From CAZKAP01 sp964550895 (GTDB lineage: Bacteria; Bacteroidota; Bacteroidia; Flavobacteriales; Flavobacteriaceae), in the NCBI GenBank assembly GCA_964550895.1, contig CAZKAP010000015.1:1-64000 (forward strand): a DNA stretch of 64,000 nucleotides, in the 5' to 3' direction. The notes under the pieces are model-generated. The model saw only the letters and a list, made by a program, of their open reading frames with translations. It was not told the DNA's origin and did not search any database. A program made the translations under genes and the position numbers. How positions within the stretch are numbered: position 1 is the stretch's first letter; each line of letters starts with the position of its first letter. Shown in pieces: positions 60,859 through 64,000 of the stretch.

Positions 60859-61344
60859 ATGAAACAAGAAATGAAAATATCTCAGGTAAAAACCATATTG
60901 GGGAATCTCGAGGAAGTCGCGTTCCGCCTGCCCTCCGGTCAGAAGGTTCCCGATCACTTTCACGTAACGGAAGTAGGCAAAATAACCAAGGATTATGTAG
61001 ACTGCGGGGGAACACTTCGCCACGAGGTACTGGTTGGCTTCCAACTGTGGACGGCAACGGACACCGACCACCGTCTTAAAGCCAGTAAGTTGCTGAGCAT
61101 CATCGATATCTGCGAGAAACGCTTGCAACTGCCCGATGCGGAAGTCGAGGTAGAATTTCAGGGAACCACGATCGAGAAGTACAGCCTGGCCTTCGATGGC
61201 TCAGCCTTCGTGCTCATGCCTAAATACACCGATTGTCTGGCAAAGGACAGTTGCGGAGTACCTCCTGTCCAAAAACAAAGTCGTCCGCTTTCCGAACTTT
61301 CCGAGCCACAAGTGCAATGTTCGCCGGGATCGGGCTGCTGCTAA
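60859..61344 (+). CDS. DUF6428-family protein with Cys-rich tail
   Basis: Cytoplasmic protein of 161 residues, function unknown; the family accompanies ArsR in Bacteroidota arsenic clusters, as I recall. FRLPSGQKVPDHFHVTEVGK (His33 and His35) and DYVDCGGTLRHEVLVGFQLW are the core motifs. Cys49, Cys126 and Cys132 lie in the body, and the C-terminus QVQCSPGSGCC has three cysteines, which suits binding of a soft metal or metalloid. ATG 60859 or the ATG four codons later (60871) could start it. It is 37 bp after arsR and 43 bp before the metallophosphoesterase gene. Confidence 0.85.
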   Translation: MKQEMKISQVKTILGNLEEVAFRLPSGQKVPDHFHVTEVGKITKDYVDCGGTLRHEVLVGFQLWTATDTDHRLKASKLLSIIDICEKRLQLPDAEVEVEFQGTTIEKYSLAFDGSAFVLMPKYTDCLAKDSCGVPPVQKQSRPLSELSEPQVQCSPGSGCC

Positions 61345-61387
61345 GCAATAGTAAACCTTCAACCATTATCGACAATTCAAACCAACT

Positions 61388-62161
61388 ATGAACATTGTTC
61401 TATTTTCGGATATTCACGCGAACCTTCCGGCTCTGGAAGCATTCTTCGAGGACATTAAGAACCGACAGGTCGACTCCATCTACTGTCTGGGAGACCTGGT
61501 AGGATACAACATATGGCCCAACGAGGTAATTAACCTGATTCGCAGCAAACAGATTCCGACCATAGCCGGAAATTACGATTTCGGCATAGGTCGAAGTAGT
61601 GATGACTGTGGATGCGCATACAAAACAGACACAGAGAAAGCGAACGGTAGCGTGTCGATTTCATATACCAATGAAAAGGTGGGTAGTGACGAAAGATCGT
61701 ACCTGCGAACCTTACCCGCACATATCCGGGTAGACTTTGCCCTCAATCATGAAGAGGCCAGCCTTTTGTTGGTGCACGGAAGCCCGAGAAGGATCAACGA
61801 ATACCTCTTCGAGGACCGGGCCGACAGTAGCATGCTGAGGATTATGCGAGATGCAGGGGCGGACATCATGTGTTTCGGCCACACGCATAAGCCCTACCAC
61901 AAGGTTCTCATTGAAGAGGTAGATGGGAGCGAGCAATACCGCCATGCCATCAATATCGGTTCCGTAGGTAAGCCCAAAGACGGCGACCCCCGGGGCTGCT
62001 ATGTGATCCTTACCATAGACGAGCACTTCAGCCGGGACAATCACGACAGCCTAAAGGTCGAGTTTGTTCGCTTTGAATACGAGGTCGAAAGGGCCGCTCG
62101 TGCAGTTGAAGAGAGCATCCTTCCGGACGCCTATGCCAAAGCCCTGAGGGATGCCCAGTAA
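61388..62161 (+). CDS. Calcineurin-like metallophosphoesterase with CxC insertion
   Basis: Cytoplasmic phosphoesterase of 257 residues of the YfcE/DUF2156-unrelated calcineurin type. Metal ligands: FSDIHANLPALE (Asp8, His10), CLGDLVGYN (Asp36), AGNYDFG (Asn62; Tyr replaces the usual His of GNHD), LLVHGSPRRIN (His) and CFGHTHKPY (His pair). INIGSVGKPKDGDPRGCYVI is also typical. An insertion after GNYD contains SSDDCGCAYKTDT, a CxC pair (74 and 76) that could bind As or another metal. It is the third gene of the arsR operon. Its substrate is unknown; the context suggests a phosphate-analogue or redox stress function. Confidence 0.85.
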   Translation: MNIVLFSDIHANLPALEAFFEDIKNRQVDSIYCLGDLVGYNIWPNEVINLIRSKQIPTIAGNYDFGIGRSSDDCGCAYKTDTEKANGSVSISYTNEKVGSDERSYLRTLPAHIRVDFALNHEEASLLLVHGSPRRINEYLFEDRADSSMLRIMRDAGADIMCFGHTHKPYHKVLIEEVDGSEQYRHAINIGSVGKPKDGDPRGCYVILTIDEHFSRDNHDSLKVEFVRFEYEVERAARAVEESILPDAYAKALRDAQ

Positions 62162-62205
62162 CCAAATAACCACGACATGCCTGCCGGCACAATCCGTCTG
62201 ATGCA

Positions 62206-62397
62206 TTAATCCAGACTGAACAGGTCCTCTACCGTACATTCCAGAGCCCTGGACAATTTGAGTCCCAGTTCCAGCGATGGAAAGTATTTGTTATTCTCAA
62301 TCGAATTAATCGTCTGCCGGGAGACCTCCATCTTTCTGGCCAGGTCCTCCTGGGTAAGCCCGAACTTCACACGATACGTTCTCAGATTATTCTTCAT
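62206..62397 (-). CDS. XRE-family helix-turn-helix regulator
   Basis: Protein of 63 residues, a bare Cro/CI HTH domain: NLRTYRVKFGLTQEDLARKM, EVSRQTINSIENNKYFPSLE and LGLKLSRALECTVEDLFSLD. The form with short length and the DLF end is that of YozG/YgzD-like regulators that pair with a membrane protein gene. It overlaps the preceding membrane protein gene by 11 bp (62387-62397), so both are made from one mRNA and the regulator is likely to control it. Confidence 0.93.
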   Translation of the reverse strand: MKNNLRTYRVKFGLTQEDLARKMEVSRQTINSIENNKYFPSLELGLKLSRALECTVEDLFSLD

Positions 62398-62884
62398 GAC
62401 CCTGGAAATTGTAGTGGCGATATAGACGATACCTGAATATCAGGTTAAAGAGCAACAAGACGGCAAACAGATTAAATACCATAACGTAGAAATACGTCAG
62501 CTCAAAGAGCAGTAGTGTCGCCAGCAACAAGATGCCATAGTTAATGTAAAGGGAAAGGGTAAGACTTTCCATCCTGATCCTTGAAATCAGTTCGTCCTCC
62601 ACCCGTTCTCGGGAAAACGAATTGACCAATCCTGAGATAATGATCACGAATGTCAGTATCTCATCGACGATGCCGTTCTCAATCCACTGATAGCCTCTCG
62701 ATCCGAGTATATTTTCGGTTTGTGGGGTCAGGATTTTGATTTCGGAAGGGAAGAGTGAAAACACACGGGTTACCCAGATATCGTCGAAGCCTTCCGTGAA
62801 GAGCAGATAGAGCCCTATCGGTATGGTCAGATAGAAAATCCAACCGGAGATTCGCTTGTACTGATGTTTAAATAAGTAATTCAT
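62387..62884 (-). CDS. Integral membrane protein paired with XRE regulator
   Basis: Protein of 165 residues with four probable membrane segments: ISGWIFYLTIPIGLYLLF, GIVDEILTFVIIISGLVNSF, LYINYGILLLATLLLFELTY and VMVFNLFAVLLLFNLIFRYR. FSRERVEDELISRIRMESLT joins the middle ones; this EDE-xx-xxR-ES motif is common in two-component regulator/membrane pairs of Bacteroidota. Function unknown. It has a well-formed promoter at 62903-62935 and is followed by the XRE gene in an overlap. An ArsR operon converges on this pair with a 44-bp gap. Confidence 0.8.
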   Translation of the reverse strand: MNYLFKHQYKRISGWIFYLTIPIGLYLLFTEGFDDIWVTRVFSLFPSEIKILTPQTENILGSRGYQWIENGIVDEILTFVIIISGLVNSFSRERVEDELISRIRMESLTLSLYINYGILLLATLLLFELTYFYVMVFNLFAVLLLFNLIFRYRLYRHYNFQGHEE

Positions 62885-62902
62885 GATGTCTAATATTTTT
62901 TA

Positions 62903-62935
62903 CAAATGTAATATACACTTTACATATTGTCCAAA
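62903..62935 (-). promoter_or_regulatory. Promoter of the membrane protein/XRE operon
   Basis: On the minus strand -33 TTTG (62932-62935), a 21-bp spacer and -7 TACATTTG (62903-62910) fit the Bacteroidota consensus TTTG-N19..21-TAnnTTTG without mismatch. The leader to the ATG at 62884 is short, about 13 nt. Confidence 0.75.
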
Positions 62936-63186
62936 ATATTTTACTTTTTTTTGGGATGGATTTGGATTGAATCCGGAAAATGGCGTTATGGACAGTGAAT
63001 TTACCGCGCCGTTTTTCATCGATTATAGGCCAGTATTCAACGATAAGGCCCTGAATTTAGGGACGGCTTAACCACTAAATATTCCCCTTTAAATCAAGTT
63101 TTACCCTCGTTCACAACATAATTTTTCTATCCCGCCTGTCCTGACCAAACTTCGTGTACGGAGTAATGCGTACGTCAGATCCAAGC
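62936..63186. other. Intergenic region without recognised genes
   Basis: The space between the divergent starts at 62884 and 63187 is 302 bp. Besides the promoter at 62903-62935 it is AT-rich at 62885-62950. A 62-codon plus-strand frame (62883-63071) has no coding character and overlaps the promoter. No clear promoter for the gene at 63187 was found; nothing else is visible. Confidence 0.6.
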
Positions 63187-64000
63187 ATGAATCAATTTAC
63201 CCCTGCCATGGGACATACAGGAATGGGATTCCGACCCGATAATGGAAAAAATCCGTTTCGGGTTTGGCTAATTCTTGCCCTGCTATTCTCTGTGATCAGC
63301 GCCTTTTCGCAGACTACGATACAACTGGAAGAACAGTGCGACTGTCAGGTACTTTCGGGGACGATAGTGAATATGCCTGGATCTTCATCACCGGTCGGGG
63401 CTGACACCGGTGACATCTATATTAACACTCAGAGTGGTCAGTTGTTCTTCTGGGATGGAGACTCCTGGGAATTTACGCGCTCACTGAACCGATCCCTGAA
63501 AACCTTCTCCTTTAACCCGAATACCTTCGAACTCCTTCTGGAAACTCAGGATGGAAGAAGTTTTAAAGCAGACCTGAGTGCCCTCAAAAGTCCTGAACCG
63601 GAAGAAGTCGGTGCAGCAGAAGTCACCTTCGATAATACAGCAAGTAGGCTTAACGCCGATAATGTGCAGTCAGCCATAGAAGAACTCGAACAGACCTATA
63701 GCTCCCTTCCACGTATTTACGCCACCGGCAAAGTGGAAGGCTCGGGAACGGCCCAGGTGATTTACGGTTCGACCGTGCAACGACTTAACGAAGGAGACTA
63801 TCAGATCACTTTTGACCGTGCCCTGCCCGACAACCGCTACATCATACAGGTATCCGTTCTGGATTGCGATGGAGACTGCCCGGGAAATACCGGCGACACC
63901 TATGACAATCCGGGTATTACTTATTACGACCAGAGTCCGGATGGATTCAAGGTCAATATAGGCGATAGCGACAATGGGATAAACCCGAAAGACGACATCG
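63187..64000 (+). CDS. Exported surface protein with tail-fibre-like repeat (partial, C-terminus outside window)
   Basis: The frame from ATG 63187 is open to the window end, 271 codons. An N-terminal extension of about 25 residues precedes a signal helix (FRVWLILALLFSVISAFSQT). The mature part begins with LEEQCDCQVLSGTIVN, then TGDIYINTQSGQLFFWDGDS, and a unit VTFDNTASRLNADNVQSAIE-ELE (around residue 147). That unit is the type repeated in phage tail fibres and large flavobacterial surface proteins. Later parts, DYQITFDRALPDNRYIIQVS and CDGDCPGNTGDTYDNPGITY, look like a beta-sandwich. Adhesin or gliding-related role is an inference. The downstream part was not visible. Confidence 0.8.
   Translation, partial: MNQFTPAMGHTGMGFRPDNGKNPFRVWLILALLFSVISAFSQTTIQLEEQCDCQVLSGTIVNMPGSSSPVGADTGDIYINTQSGQLFFWDGDSWEFTRSLNRSLKTFSFNPNTFELLLETQDGRSFKADLSALKSPEPEEVGAAEVTFDNTASRLNADNVQSAIEELEQTYSSLPRIYATGKVEGSGTAQVIYGSTVQRLNEGDYQITFDRALPDNRYIIQVSVLDCDGDCPGNTGDTYDNPGITYYDQSPDGFKVNIGDSDNGINPKDDI

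Noticed and set aside
62162..62205. Small inverted repeats in the convergent space after the phosphoesterase gene
   Set aside because: TGCCTGCCGGCA is short and has no T-run on either side; not enough for a terminator call.
62883..63071. 62-codon plus-strand frame between the membrane protein gene and the surface protein gene
   Set aside because: It lies over the promoter at 62903-62935, has no start context and no hydrophobic or domain pattern.

Overview
The window looks like a chromosomal segment of a marine-type member of the Flavobacteriaceae (Bacteroidota) with unusually high GC for that family, a little above 50 percent by eye. The evidence is the density of TonB-dependent receptors, families typical of the group (DUF4270, DUF5689, DUF6090, DUF6428), -7 elements of the Bacteroidota form TAnnTTTG, the absence of Shine-Dalgarno sequences, several TTG starts and very short intergenic spaces. 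The genus is not determinable by reading; a Robiginitalea- or Muricauda-like organism would fit. No rRNA, tRNA, CRISPR array, insertion sequence or prophage was seen.

Layout. 1-2676 is a TonB receptor cut by the window edge. 2938-12564 is a housekeeping block: glmS, a DUF4270 lipoprotein and a half-size glycogen-synthase-like protein on the minus strand, then, from a divergent promoter, panC, panD, a YbhN-like membrane protein, an esterase-fold protein and radA. 12584-14394 holds an aldo/keto reductase and exonuclease III. 14518-18540 is a beta-barrel, a TonB receptor and a GH13 lipoprotein. 19281-25036 has glyS, a coiled-coil membrane protein, a ComF-type protein, an Ig-like lipoprotein and a nitrilase. 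25273-31593 has an M15-like peptidase and a divergent locus of secreted nuclease, TonB receptor and DUF5689/lamin-tail lipoprotein. 31729-40220 is an Oar-like receptor with a clear terminator and an operon of DUF3108, tryptophan-dioxygenase family, M23 peptidase and pgi. 40221-50316 contains a patatin-Omp85 protein, uvrC, a folate cyclo-ligase, lspA, a DUF4097-like protein, a DksA/TraR protein and ileS with a structured leader. 50498-56189 is metB-like, gdhA, recO and a haem-type TonB receptor. 56282-59645 has a DUF3298-type lipoprotein, DinB, a TreT-like glycosyltransferase and an ArsC/Spx protein.

The most unusual part is 59669-62161. An arsR, DUF6428 and metallophosphoesterase operon is divergent from a secreted protein that looks like a low-molecular-weight tyrosine phosphatase without its catalytic loop. 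Both promoters carry the same near-palindromic 16-bp box over the -7 element, in opposite orientation, so the two arms are probably one ArsR-controlled regulon. It has cysteine-rich proteins but no visible arsenite pump or methyltransferase. The window ends with an XRE regulator/membrane protein pair and the first 271 codons of a surface protein carrying a tail-fibre-like repeat.
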